Source of the DNA: Musa acuminata AAA Group
Taxonomy: Eukaryota > Streptophyta > Magnoliopsida > Zingiberales > Musaceae
Length of the DNA: 64,000 bases
Assembly (NCBI RefSeq): GCF_036884655.1
Contig: NC_088349.1
Location: 44,110,501-44,174,500, forward strand
Direction: 5' to 3'
This document shows, in pieces, positions 12,081 through 24,149 of the stretch. The translations under genes were made by a program, and so were the position numbers. Each line of letters begins with the position of its first letter. Position 1 is the stretch's first letter. Under the pieces are notes generated by a model that was given only the letters and a program-made list of their open reading frames with translations, ran no database searches and was not told the origin of the DNA.

Positions 12081-13470
12081 GTCGGGATCTATTATTAAAG
12101 GTATCATCACACTTTATGGTATGTCTGCATCTATGCTTATCGATTCTAGTTCTACGTATTCTTTTATATCACCTTATTTTGCTATGAAACTATATAAGAA
12201 TCATGAGACAATCAGTAATGCGTTAATAGTAATAACACCAGTTGAAAACTTTTTGACAGTTGATTAGATATATAGAAACTGTATTATTACCATTGAAAGT
12301 CACAATTTGCTAGTAGATCTTATTCTATTAGAATTTCAAGATTTCGATGCTTAGTTATGGATTGGCTTTCAGCATACCATCCAAGTGTCGATTGTTTCCA
12401 GAAGACTTTCTCATCCCTAGATCAACCACCTTTCAAGTTCATTGGGATTCAAGAAAAGCTCCCTACTATTATTTCAGCCTTGAATGCTATCCAACTATTA
12501 CCGAAAGGATATCAGGGGTACTTGGCCTTCATTTCTAGAGAAGAATCTAAGAAGCTAGTATTAAAGGATACCCCCATTGTATGAGATTTTTCAGATGTTT
12601 TTCTAGAAGATTTACTTGCACTGCTAATAAACAAGCAGATTGAATTTACAATTGATCTTCTACCTGGTACCACACCTATTTCTAAACCCACATATAGAAT
12701 GACACCAATTGAGTTGGAGTAAAAGAAATAGATCCATGAGCTTTTGGACAAGGATTTTATTCAATCTACTGTATTACCTTAGGGTGCTCATATTCTATTT
12801 TTGAAGAAGAAAGAGAATCCATGCGGCTATACATCAATTATAGACAACTCAACCATGTTACTATAAGGAATAAATATCCCCTTCCTCGAATAGATGACAT
12901 ATCTGATCAAATTCAAGGTACTTAGGTATACTCAAAGATTGATTTGAGATCCGGGTATCATCAATTAAAGATAAAGGAAAGAGACATACAGCAAATTGCT
13001 TTTAGAATAAGATATAGTCATTATGAATTCTTAGTAATACCCATCGAACTCACAAATGCATCGGTTGCTTTCATAGATCTCATAAATAGGTTGTTTCATC
13101 CTTATCTTGATAAATTTATAATTGTATTAATTGATGATGTCTTGATCTACTATAAAAGTAGGGCAGAACATGAACACCATCTTAAGATAGTTTTGGAAGT
13201 TGTAAGATAAGAGAAACTATATGTCAAATTAAGTAAGTGCAATTTCGGGCTCAATGAAGTTATGTTTCTCGGTCATATAATTTTGAGTGCTGGTATATCT
13301 ATTAACTCTCACAAGATTGAAGCTATTATAAAATGGAAGCAATCTTCTAATGTTTCAGATATTAGAAGCTTCTTAGGTTTAATTAGATACTATAGAAAAT
13401 TCGTAGAAGGCTTTTAAAAAATAGCAACACTCTTGACCAGGTTCACACAAAAAAAATAAAGTTCGTGTGG
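12081..13470 (+). pseudogene. Gypsy protease and reverse transcriptase (broken)
   Basis: The aspartic protease remnant is near 12105-12200: LYGMSASMLIDSSSTYSFIS, with the active-site DTG/DSG replaced by DSS. The RT follows from about 12650, including a GYHQLKIKERD block (12952-12990), AFRIRYSHYEFLVIP, and the catalytic box as VLIDDVLIYY at about 13126-13155 (usual FIDDILIYS). A FLGHIIL remnant lies near 13270. TAG and TAA stops interrupt it (for example near 12720, 12780 and 13210). In a live element this would copy RNA into DNA. Confidence 0.85.
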
Positions 13471-15394
13471 GATGATAAATGTCAATTAAATTTTTAAGAA
13501 TTAAAGAATAAATTAACTAGTAGTCCTATCTTAGTGATTTATTTAGGGGGAGAAGGTTTTGTAGTATATAGTGATGCCTCACTATAATGACTTGGTTGTG
13601 TTCTACTGTAAAATGAGCGGATAGTTGCTTATGCATCTAGGCTCATTTTATGACTTAGAACTAGTAACTATTTTTTTGTATTAAAAATTTAGAGGCATTA
13701 TCTTTATAGACAAACTTTTGAAATCTTCACAGATCATAAGAGTCTCAAATATATTTTCATACAGAAATATTTAAATATGAGACAAAGAAGATGGTTGGAC
13801 TTTTTAAAAGATTATGATTTTAATATCACCTACCATCCTAGGAAGGCTAATGTGGTTGTTGATGTCTTAAATAAAAATACTTTTAGTCTTGTAGCCTATA
13901 TGAATATTCAAAGAAATTCTATGATGACAGAGTTGGTAAACTTAAAACTTCAACTTTTATCGGAGGAAAATAAAGATTTTCTTGCATGTCTGATGACACA
14001 ATCATATTTGGTAGAAAAGATTAAAGAAGATAAAAAAGAAGATGTATATCTTTATATGATAGTTAAGGAGATAGCTCAAGAATCTATATCTGAATTCCTT
14101 CAAGCCGAAGATGGTTCTATTACATTCCACAACCAATTTTATGTTCCCGAAAGCCATCCAATAAAGATGCAATTATTGGATGAGGCACACACATTAAAAT
14201 TTAATATATATCCCGGGACTACCAAGATGTATCGGGATTTATGCTAAAACTACTGGTGGCATGGTATAAAGAGAGATATAATAGAGTTTGTTTCTAAATG
14301 TCTGATATGCTAGTAGGTGAAGGTAGAATATCGAGTATCTACAGGAAAATTGCAAAGGATTTCGATTCTTGAATGAAAGTGGGAGTAAGTCACTATGGAT
14401 TTTGTGACAGGATTACCTAAGACTGTGAAAGGATATGATGGAATTTGGGTAATAATAGATAGAGTTACTAAATCTGCTTACTTCCTCCCTATTAATAAGA
14501 AGTTTTTATTGGATAAACTAACAAGCTTATATATTAAAGAGATTATTCGATATGATGAGGTTCTAGTTAGCATTATCTCATATAGAGATTCAAGGTTCAC
14601 CTCTAAGTTTTGGGTAAGTCTATAAAAATCTTTAGGCACACAATTAAAATTTAATATAGCTTTTCACCCCCAAATTGATGGCGAATCTAAAAGGACAATA
14701 CGAACTCTTGAAGACCTCTTAAGAGTATGTGCTTTAGATTTTGGTGGAAGTTGGGATATGCACTTGCACCTAATTAAATTTTCTTATAATAATAGTTACT
14801 ACTCTAGTATATAGATAGTCATATTTGAAGCTCTTTATGGAAGAAAGTGCCTTGTATACTAGGATGAGGTAGGAGAATAGAAACTTTTGGGACCTCAATT
14901 AATTTAAAAAGATGCTAATAATATTCAAATTATATGCTAAAGATTATTAACAGTTTAAAGTCACAAGTAAATCAAAGGAGAAGAGATCTAGAGTTCAAAG
15001 TTGGTGAGCACATCTTCTTGAAAGTATCACCAACCAAGAAAGTCATGGGGTTTGGTCAAAGGATGAAGTTAGCCTCTAGATTCATTGGCTCATTTGAGAT
15101 CTTACAAAAGATCAACCCTATGGCATACAGATTGGCATTGCCCTCGGTTTTGGCTTGCATCCATGATGTATTTCATATGTCTATGCTTTGAAGTTATATC
15201 ATGGATCTATCACATGTCATATCTTACCAACCTCTATAACTAAGAGATGATGACACTTTTGTAGAATAACCAACCGAGATCTTGGAAAGAAAAAAATATG
15301 TTCTAAAGAATAAAATTATATATTTGGTAAAGATTTATTGACAATATCATTAGGCAACGTAAGAAAGAGAAAAAGATATACGAGAAGGAAGAAA
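13471..15394 (+). pseudogene. Gypsy RNase H and integrase (broken)
   Basis: RNase H is seen as VYSDASL near 13563-13585 and IVAYASR near 13620. The stretch open at 13777-14247 carries [15 protein letters not shown] and [13 protein letters not shown], the linker and integrase N-terminus. The integrase core starts with MDFVTGLPKTVKGYDGIWV (14395-14451), then VITKSAYFLP-like text; frame breaks appear near 14625 and 14880. The C-terminal GPY/F-like end is at 14934-15191, with RFIGSFEILQKI and HDVFHMSML. No chromodomain is evident. It ends in a purine-rich tract before the 3' LTR. Confidence 0.85.
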
Positions 15395-17487
15395 TATAAT
15401 CAAATCAAATATTTAGTTTAGGAATCAACTTTTATTTCCTTACTTCTCATTCTAATTTAGGAAATATTAATCTTATTTCCTTATTTATCATTGCGAATTA
15501 GAAAATGACTATTAAGCATTTCAAATACGATGATATCGTATTTGTTAGTATATTAAATAAAAATAATTTATATTAAATAAACATAAAAATTAAGAAAAAC
15601 TTTCTTTAATGGAGGCACACCTTCTTTTATTTAAAGAGAGGGATTTCTTTCTTTCGTTTCTCACCTAGCCGAGTAGTAGGAGGAACGAGGAGTTACATCT
15701 TATTGAGGAGAAGTAGGTTTCTCTATATTTTTTTAAAGTAAAAGTTTTTATTTTAATTCCTTAAATGTTAAAATTTTTATAGTTTGAAAATATTTATTAA
15801 TCCTTTTAATATCAAAATATTTATTATTAGATTAAAATATATTATCTCAAGTTTCGAAAGGATTCTTCAATCCTCTTTAAAGGTTTTTATTTTAGATTTA
15901 AAAATACTAAAATTATACATGTTATTGTTATGTATTGAATGCATGATATCTAATTTTTATATTTAGATTAAAAATGTTATTGCCTCGTATTGCAATTTAC
16001 CTTTTAATCTTATCTGGATTAAAATATACTATGAGTAGTTCAAAAATATTTCTTAATCCTTTAAATATTAAAATTTTTATTATTAGATTATAATATATTA
16101 TCTGAATTTTTTTTTCCCTTTTAAGATTTAGAATTTTATTATTTGATTAGATCATGTTGAAATTATTTATGTCATATGTATTGAAAATATGATTTCTAAT
16201 TCTTATAGAATTAAGAATGTCATTTTCTTGTATTGAAGTTTATCTTTCAATTTTATTTTTAAATTTGTTATTATGTTTTAATTTATTATTGTTAGTAAAT
16301 ATATATTGTCATAATATTGATGAAATCGAATAGAAATAGGGTTAAAATAGCTTGCAAGCCAGGCCCAACTCACAAGTCAAGCCACATCCCACTAGCTAGG
16401 CCTCGTCAACAGACTAAGCCTAGCTAGTAGGCCAAGCCCAACCCAATATGGATAGTCATGTGCGATATATATGACTAGTCCATGGGCCAGGGTTGGCCCA
16501 ACCTACTATAATGCATGCACAATCATGTGTAGTGCACATGACCAGTATATGGGTTGGCCTAGCCTAATCAAATATTATCATTTGATTTGAGCCTAAACAT
16601 TGATTAAACTAAATTAGACTTGATTAGTCTAGATCGATTTATGGTGATTATGAATTGATTGACTTATTTAAGTCAGTTTTACCTAATTTAGTCCAAATTA
16701 TACTAGTCTAGGGTGGTTCTAAACTAGTAGGATTAGAGATCGATTCAACCATATTCTAGTTAAATTGAGTTTAATGTGATCGATTGAATTAGGGTTCAAG
16801 TCAATTGAGGGTCATTAGTAGTATTTGACATAAATGATGTTTAAAGAGATATTTTTGATATGTTATTTCATCTTGACATAGATATGACCAGTATAAGATA
16901 ATGTTATTACCATGCTGAGGGCAAGTAGGGCGATTCCCTTTGGAGATTAGTGGGCCATCAGGTGTAACAGTTGGACGGTTCTTCTATCCGCTGTTAGGAG
17001 GAACATGTCCCCACTTTGACGGATGAGGGACACCACTCCATCTGTTATTAAGAGTGTGATATGAGTTTATCTCCATCTGCTATTGGGATTAGCGGACCGT
17101 CAGACGTGACAATTGGACGATTCCTCTATCTGCTATTAGGAGGAATATGCCTCCATTTTGACGAATAAGGGATACCACTTCATTTGTTGTTGGGAGTATG
17201 ATATGAGTTTGTCTCCATCTGCTATTGGGAGAATACAAACTCATCTTGTAGGATAAAGTCTTTCAATCCATTGTTGAATGAGTGCTCATTCGAGTATATC
17301 ATTTTAGTAGAGAGAGTGGACCTTCATTTACCGCTAAGTAGAGTATTTGGATAATTTAAGTTAATATCACTGTGTATACTTTTTTTTATGAATAAATAAA
17401 TTATAATAAAAATTTATAAATTATAAATAAAATGATATTTATCTAGTGATACTGAAAAAAAAAAAAAAAAAAAAAAAAGATGTGACA
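15395..17487 (+). repeat. 3' LTR of the Gypsy element, with an internal tandem duplication
   Basis: This copy corresponds to 8674-10801. It differs by many point changes, a long A tract before its end (17457-17478), and a tandem duplication of a 142-bp module (16945-17086 and 17087-17228) that is single in the 5' LTR. The frame open at 15784-15966 is not a gene. Confidence 0.8.
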
Positions 17488-18480
17488 GAATATTATATTT
17501 TGAGGGTATGCAACTAATAAAGAAAAAAATAAAAAAATGGTGTGTTATAACTCTTTAAATATTTGTTCTAAAAATTGTGCTAATTCTCATTCTTGATCAA
17601 ACGTACTCAGCACAAGAACACCTATCATTCTCTTTCAGGATTGATAAAAACATCAAACCCGAGTAGAAGATAATTTGTAATGACAGAGATCTTAAACAAT
17701 TATTTGGTATCTCAATAGCAAAATGCAGTTGAACTTTCTATCTGTCATGCTCCACCAGAATGACTGGAATATACAAAACCTTTCTTTAATGAACTCGCAG
17801 AAACATACCAACCAGGACAATCTCATATCAGTGTCTAGTAAATAGAGCTACCAAAGCTTTTATGATAACACCAATATAATGCTTTCCAGATGATTCAGAA
17901 GATTGCTATATGTATTTGGAGCTTTATGCTAAATCAACAATTAACAGGATGGTATGGATTTGTTTGCTAGAGAGCTAATTATGAAACACCATATACAATG
18001 GGAATTGCATTGTATAGTATTTTTTTTTAATACTTAAGTCAGTAACCATTCAAAAGTACCCTATAAAGGTTAAACCATCATCTAAATGCAAACTTATATA
18101 CTGAGGAAGAAACAAGTAATCTTGAGTGTAATGATGCTAACAAAAGGTATAATAATGATTATAAACAAGAAATACTGAGAGGTCTATGGTGACAATCAGC
18201 TGTAGTAACTTTATTTGTTCCACAATGAAAAAGAATGTCTTTTAACAAATATATATTCTGGATAGTTGTATAATATATTGAGTGTATATAACATCATCAC
18301 AATGTATCGCCATTTGTTTGAGCCTTCATTTGATTGTATATAACGCCATTTTATTTAGTCTTCATTTGATTGAGCCAGCCAACATTTCATGTAACGCATT
18401 TGGAGGGGCGAGATCATAGTTCTACAAGATCTTTGAGGGCAGATCCGTCACTTCGGAAGCAAACGATTGCTCGAAATAGT
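17488..18480. other. Intergenic stretch upstream of the DYAD gene
   Basis: AT-rich, with no recognised coding or RNA feature. It is likely distal promoter or intergenic sequence of the following gene. Confidence 0.4.
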
Positions 18481-18680
18481 GGCCCCGGCACGTGAGCCTC
18501 TGTGCAGCACGTGCGAAAGCGATTCTTCTCGTGGTTTTTCCCGTACCCAACCTGTTGCTCACCTTATGTGGGTCCAAAAGAAACTTCATCATTTTTTCTA
18601 ATCACTAAGCTGGTAGATTCAATGGTATGAGAGAACAAGTAGCTGAAGTTCTGCTCTGTGGCGTATTCCTCTATTTAACC
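18481..18680 (+). promoter_or_regulatory. Putative promoter of the DYAD/AM1 gene with two G-boxes
   Basis: Two CACGTG palindromes (18489-18494 and 18508-18513) lie 13 bp apart, followed by a TATA-like 'ctatttaacc' at 18671-18680. A (CT)n tract at about 18751-18774 would fall in the 5' leader, a common feature of plant core promoters. G-boxes are known binding sites of bHLH and bZIP factors. Their use here is inferred only from position. Confidence 0.45.
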
Positions 18681-19060
18681 GCCCCGCTCCTCGTCTTCTT
18701 TTCTCACGTTTGTTGGAAGATGTTTCTGCAACAACCTATAGCTACGAACCCTTCTCTCTCTCTCTCTCTCTCTGATCTGATATAGAAGAAGAAAAAGAGG
18801 AGGAATCAAGAGAGGAGAGTTCGTATTTCTTCATCCGGATCGACGAAGAAGCTCCCAAGATTGCTTCTTTCTGCGGTATTCCTCGACCTGCTCCCTCGAA
18901 TTAAGCTTGATTTAGTATTCCTTTTGCTCCCGATTACAGTCTTGCAGTCTTCTACACTGTGTCTTTCGATCTTCGTTCATTTTTAGCTCTCTGTGAGCTG
19001 ATAGATGGATATACGATTGCTTTGCTAGTTGGTGGTGTTCGACGGATCGGATCGTCTTGG

Positions 19061-21488
19061 ATGGAGACGCCGTGGGAAAAGGTCCGTCCGCATCTTTGAT
19101 CGCTTTGTTTCTGTCCTTTTGTTTTGGTTGATGTGTAGATCGTACTATTTCCGGAGCTTTTCTTCATTCTTTGGACAACTCTAAGCAGATCTCCGAGTTC
19201 TTTGTACTGATCATAACGCGATTACTTCATTACGCTGTTTTTTACCCGATCGATGTCATGCCATTGGATCTGCTCAACATCCTCAAGTTCTCTTCTTAGA
19301 CCGCCTCTTTACTTCTCTGTTCGTTTCCATTTCTTCGTTAGACTCATCACGAGTCAAGATGAGCTTTCTTTACGACGACACACCATTTATTTGCTTGAAA
19401 CAAAAAAAGACAAGAAACCATCTGATGCTTCTTTCTTGTCGGATTTGTTTCTCAATTCATACAGAGAGCGTAACAACTGCATTTGTTCCTTTCTCAATCC
19501 CAAACCAGAGGAAATCACAGAGAACGTAACAGCTGCTTCTGCAGCTCCGAAGCTCTCTCCCCCTATTTCCCGTCGCAACTTCCAACACTAGAAAAAATCT
19601 CTCTTTTCTCTTCGCCTTTTCCTCAGAGGAAGGGATCGAAACCGTCGGATCAAGATCCTACGGCTGGTCAGCTGTGGATGGACTGTCCCCGCGAGCAATC
19701 GTGGTGATGATTTGGGTTCGTGATTCTGGGTTTGTGGCGAGGGTCGTTATCGCGACGGGAAGATCGTATATTCCCGCAGCAAACGGAACCGAGAGAACGT
19801 GTGAGACGACGGGACTTGTGCAAGCGAATGCGTTACCTGCGTCACGATTTAATAAAAAATGAGGTCCATCTGGGTCCCATATGTACGGCAACTAGGTACC
19901 GACGCATGGAGTAGTAGGAAAAGTGCAGTTCTTTTCTCTCGTTCGTTTGTTCGTTTGTTCTGTTTGCGTTGTCTGATGTGATAATGATATTAATAATGCT
20001 GATGTTTGTTTGTGGGGACAGCTGAAGTACTATTACTCGAAAAGGAATGACTCCGCCGTATCGAAGGAACGGCAAGGGCGGTGGGCTTTCGGCGGACAGG
20101 CGCTGGCGGATGCCACTTCGAGACATGCATCCCCATGCGACGGTACGACCCCCCTTGACATCATCCGACCATCTTATTCGATACCCTGGTGGAGATCAAT
20201 GCAACAGTGGGATAGGATGGGGGCAATCTGGGAAGTAACCGGTGGTACTCATCGATACATGGCGTTCATACTTTTTTTTGTAGGAGCACTCGAGCTGGAC
20301 GCCTTCTACGAAATCGATCACGAAAAGCTTCCTCCCAAGTCCCCGATCCAGCTGAAAGCCATTCGAGTCGTAAAGGTTTCGATATTTCTTTCTTTTTAGT
20401 TCTTTGTTGATTGAAGCCTGTGCTGTAAATTGTGGTTGCTTAAAGTTTGTAGCTGGAACGTAGGTGTGCGAGGCGACGAAGCTGGAAGTGACGGTGAGCT
20501 TTCCGAGCACTCTTGCGCTACGGAACTACTTCGCTCTTTCGCCGGAGCCCGGCCGCGAACCGGAGCTGGACGAGAGGTTCGTCATGAGCTCGAACCAGGC
20601 CGCGAGGATACTTCGGTTGCCTGTGCCGCCGTCTGATTTGGAAGTACAGAAGCACTTACTTAGTTTCTGGCTGTCGAATTCCAACCTGTACGATTCTCCT
20701 CCATTTATAGGCCCCCCGGAATCGGTAATGGAGGTCGACGAGGTCGATAATCAAACATCACTTTTAGGCCACTGCCTCCTGACCATCAAGCAAACAGGCT
20801 TTGTCGGATGGGGGATACGAAGGAAGGTTAAGTACATTGGGAGGCAGCGGGACATTTCGTGGTCGTCGCCTGAGGAAGAGAAGGAGGAAGTGCAAGCGGA
20901 CGAGGAACAGCTGCACTCTGAAAAGAAGAGAAAGCGCGAGGTCGTTGAGGAGGAGAGGAAGAAGAATAATAAGAATAAAAGGGGAAATAAGGGCGAGAAT
21001 AAGAAGGAGAAGAAGAAAAAGCCCCGGCGCGACAGGGACGACAAGAGGAGGTACGAGGAGAAGCAGCAACAGGGGAAGGGGACGAGGGACCGGTGGTCGT
21101 CGGAGAGGTACGAGGCGGCAGAGATGAAGCTGCTGGAGATCATGAAGGAGAAGGGGGCGGAGCTCGGGAAGCCCATAATGCGGCAGGCGTTGAGGGAGGA
21201 GGCGAGGAAGCACATCGGGGACACGGGCCTTCTGGACCATCTGCTGAAGCACATGGCGGGCAAGGTGGTGACCAACGGCACCGAGCGGTTCCGGAGGCGG
21301 CACAACTCGGAGGGCGCAATGGAGTACTGGCTGGAGCCAGCGGACTTCGTGGAGGTCCGCCAGAAGGCTGGGGTGGCGGACCCCTACTGGGTCCCGCCAC
21401 CCGGGTGGAAGCCTGGCGATGCGCCTGCATGCCCCTGTGATGGTGAGATAAGGCAACTCAGAGAGGAATTATCACTTCTGAAGAGGTG

Positions 21489-21536
<48 letters not shown>

Positions 21537-22830
21537 CGTCTTAGTTGTAAACGTGCTTGACGAAGTAAAAGTGGCGCATGCAGGGATATGGACCATCTGA
21601 ATTCACTGAAGCAATTGGAGAAGATAGTTAACGAAGCCCAACCTGAACCTGAAAACGGCGGGAATACTTGGCAGGTGATTAAGCTTTCTTGGGCTTAAAA
21701 TGTGGAAGATTTATTTCCAAGTTGCACGCAAGTTCACAATACTTGTCTTTAATTTCGAGTTCTTTATTAAAACTTAGCTAAGAATAATATACATCAAGAA
21801 CAGGTGAGATTGTATCAATCCAGGATTACCACATTCATGCATTTGCTTCGGCGGCTTATTTATTGTTTTCCTTTACCAATCTCCTTGACGGGTTCCAGGA
21901 GAACTGCAGGAGCTTGATGGAAAGGAATACCAAACTTGAAGAAGAAATAAGTGTCATTTTTATTTGTTTGCAGGGTTTGAAGGTACATTTACACGTGGTT
22001 TATTGCTTTGATTTCATTCAACACTTCTCCAGATGATTCTTTCTCTCCTTTTTTTTTATTTTGATTAATGCTCTACAGTGTATTTACCATAGTTCATTTC
22101 GGTTGTGTGCCGGGTAATGCAGGAAGAGATAAGACTTCTGAAGGAAGAGAAGGAAAAAAAGAACATGGAGATGGAGGCAATGAAAGAAGACAAAGGCGTG
22201 CAGTACGAAGGAGATGACACCATGCAACATGATGGAAATGAGAACAAAGGAGATGGGGACGCCAACGACGGCAACAGCAATTCCAATATCACTGACAGTA
22301 TCATGAAAGACACAAACAACAACAGCAATAGCAACATAAGCAGCCTATCCATTACAGCCGTCGATATAACTAAGAGTAGGAGCGCCACCACAAACAGCAA
22401 GAGGGTGGCGGCACGCCGGAGTGGGTTCAGGATCTGCAAGCCTCAGGGTACGTTCCTGTGGCCGGACATGTGGAGCAGTACCAGCAGCAGCGCCGCTGAT
22501 GGTGGAGCCGGGGTGTGGCGTCCGCCGGGTTCGCAGGTGGTCCCCAACCCCATGATGACCACCATGACGACAGCGACCATAGAGGAGCATCTGATGCTGC
22601 TGGGTGGGGTCCCCACTCCTTCGTCGGCCTCTACCGCCACCTCGGCGCGCAGGCTCCTGCTACTGCCTTCTCCGGCGTCCCCAGCCCACACACATCCTCC
22701 AGAGGTCATGGCGGTCCCCCCGCCTCCTCCTCCACCTCATCATCACAACCACCATTTGCAGATGCTGCAACAAACGGGCGGCTCCTGCGACATCTGCCCT
22801 TCCGTGGTGTACCGTCACATGGTGGCACGC

Positions 22831-22883
<53 letters not shown>

Positions 22884-23063
22884 AACATTCTGTTGTAGGT
22901 TTGGGCGCAGACAACTTCACCAACAATACTGCCTAGAGTTGGGGGTGGGCCGGAGGGGAACAAAAGATCCGAGGAGGCGGCTTCCTGGGAGTCACACAAG
23001 GGAGGGAGAAGCGACATCGCCACTGATCTCTCCCTCGCCACGCCCTCCACCACCTACCGATGA
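19061..23063 (+). CDS. AM1: DYAD / AMEIOTIC1 (SWITCH1) homologue, meiotic entry and cohesion protein
   Basis: Plant-specific nuclear protein of the SWI1/DYAD/AM1 family, needed for entry into meiosis and for sister cohesion. Predicted exons: 19061-19081 (uncertain start METPWEK), 20022-20142, 20284-20375, 20464-21485, 21584-21674, 21899-21982, 22123-22830, 22899-23063. They join in frame with GT..AG borders to about 767 residues. Visible parts: AFYEIDHEKLPPKSP and RVVKVCEATKLEVTVSFPS (N-terminal conserved region); FVGWGIRRKVKYIGRQ; a Lys/Arg/Glu-rich linker; the hallmark block from about residue 288, RWSSERYEAAEMKLLEIMK to GDTGLLDHLLKHMAGKV, RRRHNSEGAMEYWLEP and PYWVPPPGWKPGD; a coiled-coil stretch; then SGFRICKPQGTFLWP near residue 576 and a Ser/Thr-rich end in TDLSLATPSTTYR. 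No stop interrupts it, so it looks functional. The least certain parts are exon 1 and the Pro/His-rich end of exon 7. Confidence 0.85.
21490..21533 (+). repeat. (CT)n microsatellite in DYAD intron 4
   Basis: About 22 CT units directly follow the donor GTGC (21486) of a 98-nt intron (21486-21583). The tract acts as, or replaces, the polypyrimidine region. Open frames reading SLSLSL through it are intron artefacts. Confidence 0.85.
22834..22879 (+). repeat. (CT)n microsatellite in DYAD intron 7
   Basis: About 23 CT units fill most of a 68-nt intron (22831-22898, GTAC..TTGTAG). Length variation here would change the intron size. It is the second such tract in the gene. Confidence 0.85.
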
Positions 23064-24149
23064 ACTAGTGCATCTCTTCTAGATACTTGGTTCTTTTACT
23101 ACAACTACTACTACTACAATACTGCTCTTAGGGCTACATGTAGTACGTACACGTCCAAAACCTTAGGGATCATACCAGCATGCTTCGTTGCGTTACCCCA
23201 TTCTGAGCATACTCAAATAGAAAGTCCCAAGGGCGGATGTAGCTTCTGTGATTTCTAACATGCATCTCCACATACGCTTTTGGGGCCTTATTAATCAGAA
23301 ATAGTGCCTCTATCACGGATACAAATGCCGATGCATTCGTCACTGTCAAGCACCTTTTGTTGACTCTGGATCTGTGCATTTTATATCATCAGAAGAAAAT
23401 TTTTCCCAGGAAAAAAAGAATAATACTTTTTTGAGAACAATATAATCGGGTCCTGATGTTGGTAGAGCAGAATAGGAATTTTCTCGTGATCAGAATGGTG
23501 AAAGGGGGCAGCAAGAGCATTTGCAGTCTGCTTGCCTGCTCCAAACATGGAAAGAGCAAACGCGGTGGAGGAAGAAGTGCGTAATCTGTTCAGCTGGGAG
23601 CTATGCACTCAGAAAGCAGGGAACAGCACGTGCCAATCAGGTACGCCCGCAGGCAGACAACTCAGTGTTGCAGATTGCGTATTTAAACGTGTAGGCTTTC
23701 TGCGTGCATAAAAAGAAAGAAAACATGCAGGCTTTACTGCCTCTCTAATGCGCGCATGAAGCGACGTTAAGTAAAATCTTTTAACAGTAATTAATTAATT
23801 TTAATTTTGAACCTAACATCAGTAAGTGAAGCTAAGATCTTTAGCGTTTAATACATCGGAAGCTAATAAGAAGTTATATAAAACGATGTCTTGTCCTTTT
23901 TTTTCAAGCGTTCAAACAGGTAAGTGATGCGTGTCTTCTTTATTCTGATTCCGCTTTTGGCCGGCGATTGTCGAAATTTTTTATACTTAATTAATTCCTT
24001 GAAAGGTCCGCAACGTTCATATTTTAATTCTCATCCGAGTTTGTTGGAAAAAAATTTTAATTCTCATCCGAGTTTGTTGGAAAAAAAATCTATTAAAGCG
24101 AAATATTTTTTTCGGGTTCCGCATCAAAATATCAACTTGATATCCAAAC
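23064..24149. other. 3' flank of DYAD; no supported gene; small tandem duplication
   Basis: The first part is probably the 3' UTR. Minus-strand frames at 23170-23379 and 23381-23608 are moderately long and not low-complexity, but I cannot match them to a family and treat them as chance or relic. At about 24020-24088 a roughly 33-bp unit containing 'ttctcatccgagtttgttgg' is tandemly duplicated. Confidence 0.4.

Larger units (their letters stand above)
8674..17487 (+). mobile_element. Ty3/Gypsy LTR retrotransposon, full-length but inactive
   Basis: Two long direct repeats bound the element: 8674-10801 and 15395-17487, both starting 'tataatcaaatcaaat' and ending 'gatgtga(t/c)a'. Between them are a primer site at 10810, a gag-like region, protease, RT, RNase H and integrase in the Gypsy order, ending with a purine-rich tract (about 15382-15394). 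All reading frames are broken by stops and frameshifts. No matching target-site duplication is visible, so the exact ends are uncertain by several bases. The LTRs differ by many substitutions and one duplication, which indicates an old insertion. Confidence 0.85.

Noticed and set aside
20751..21456. Long minus-strand and alternate-frame open frames over the DYAD exon
   Set aside because: Shadows of a GC-rich, Lys/Arg/Glu-coding exon. The plus frame matches the DYAD family and they do not.
23170..23608. Two minus-strand frames after DYAD (69 and 75 codons)
   Set aside because: Composition is protein-like, but there is no recognisable motif, no clear splice link and no family match, so they are not listed as a gene.
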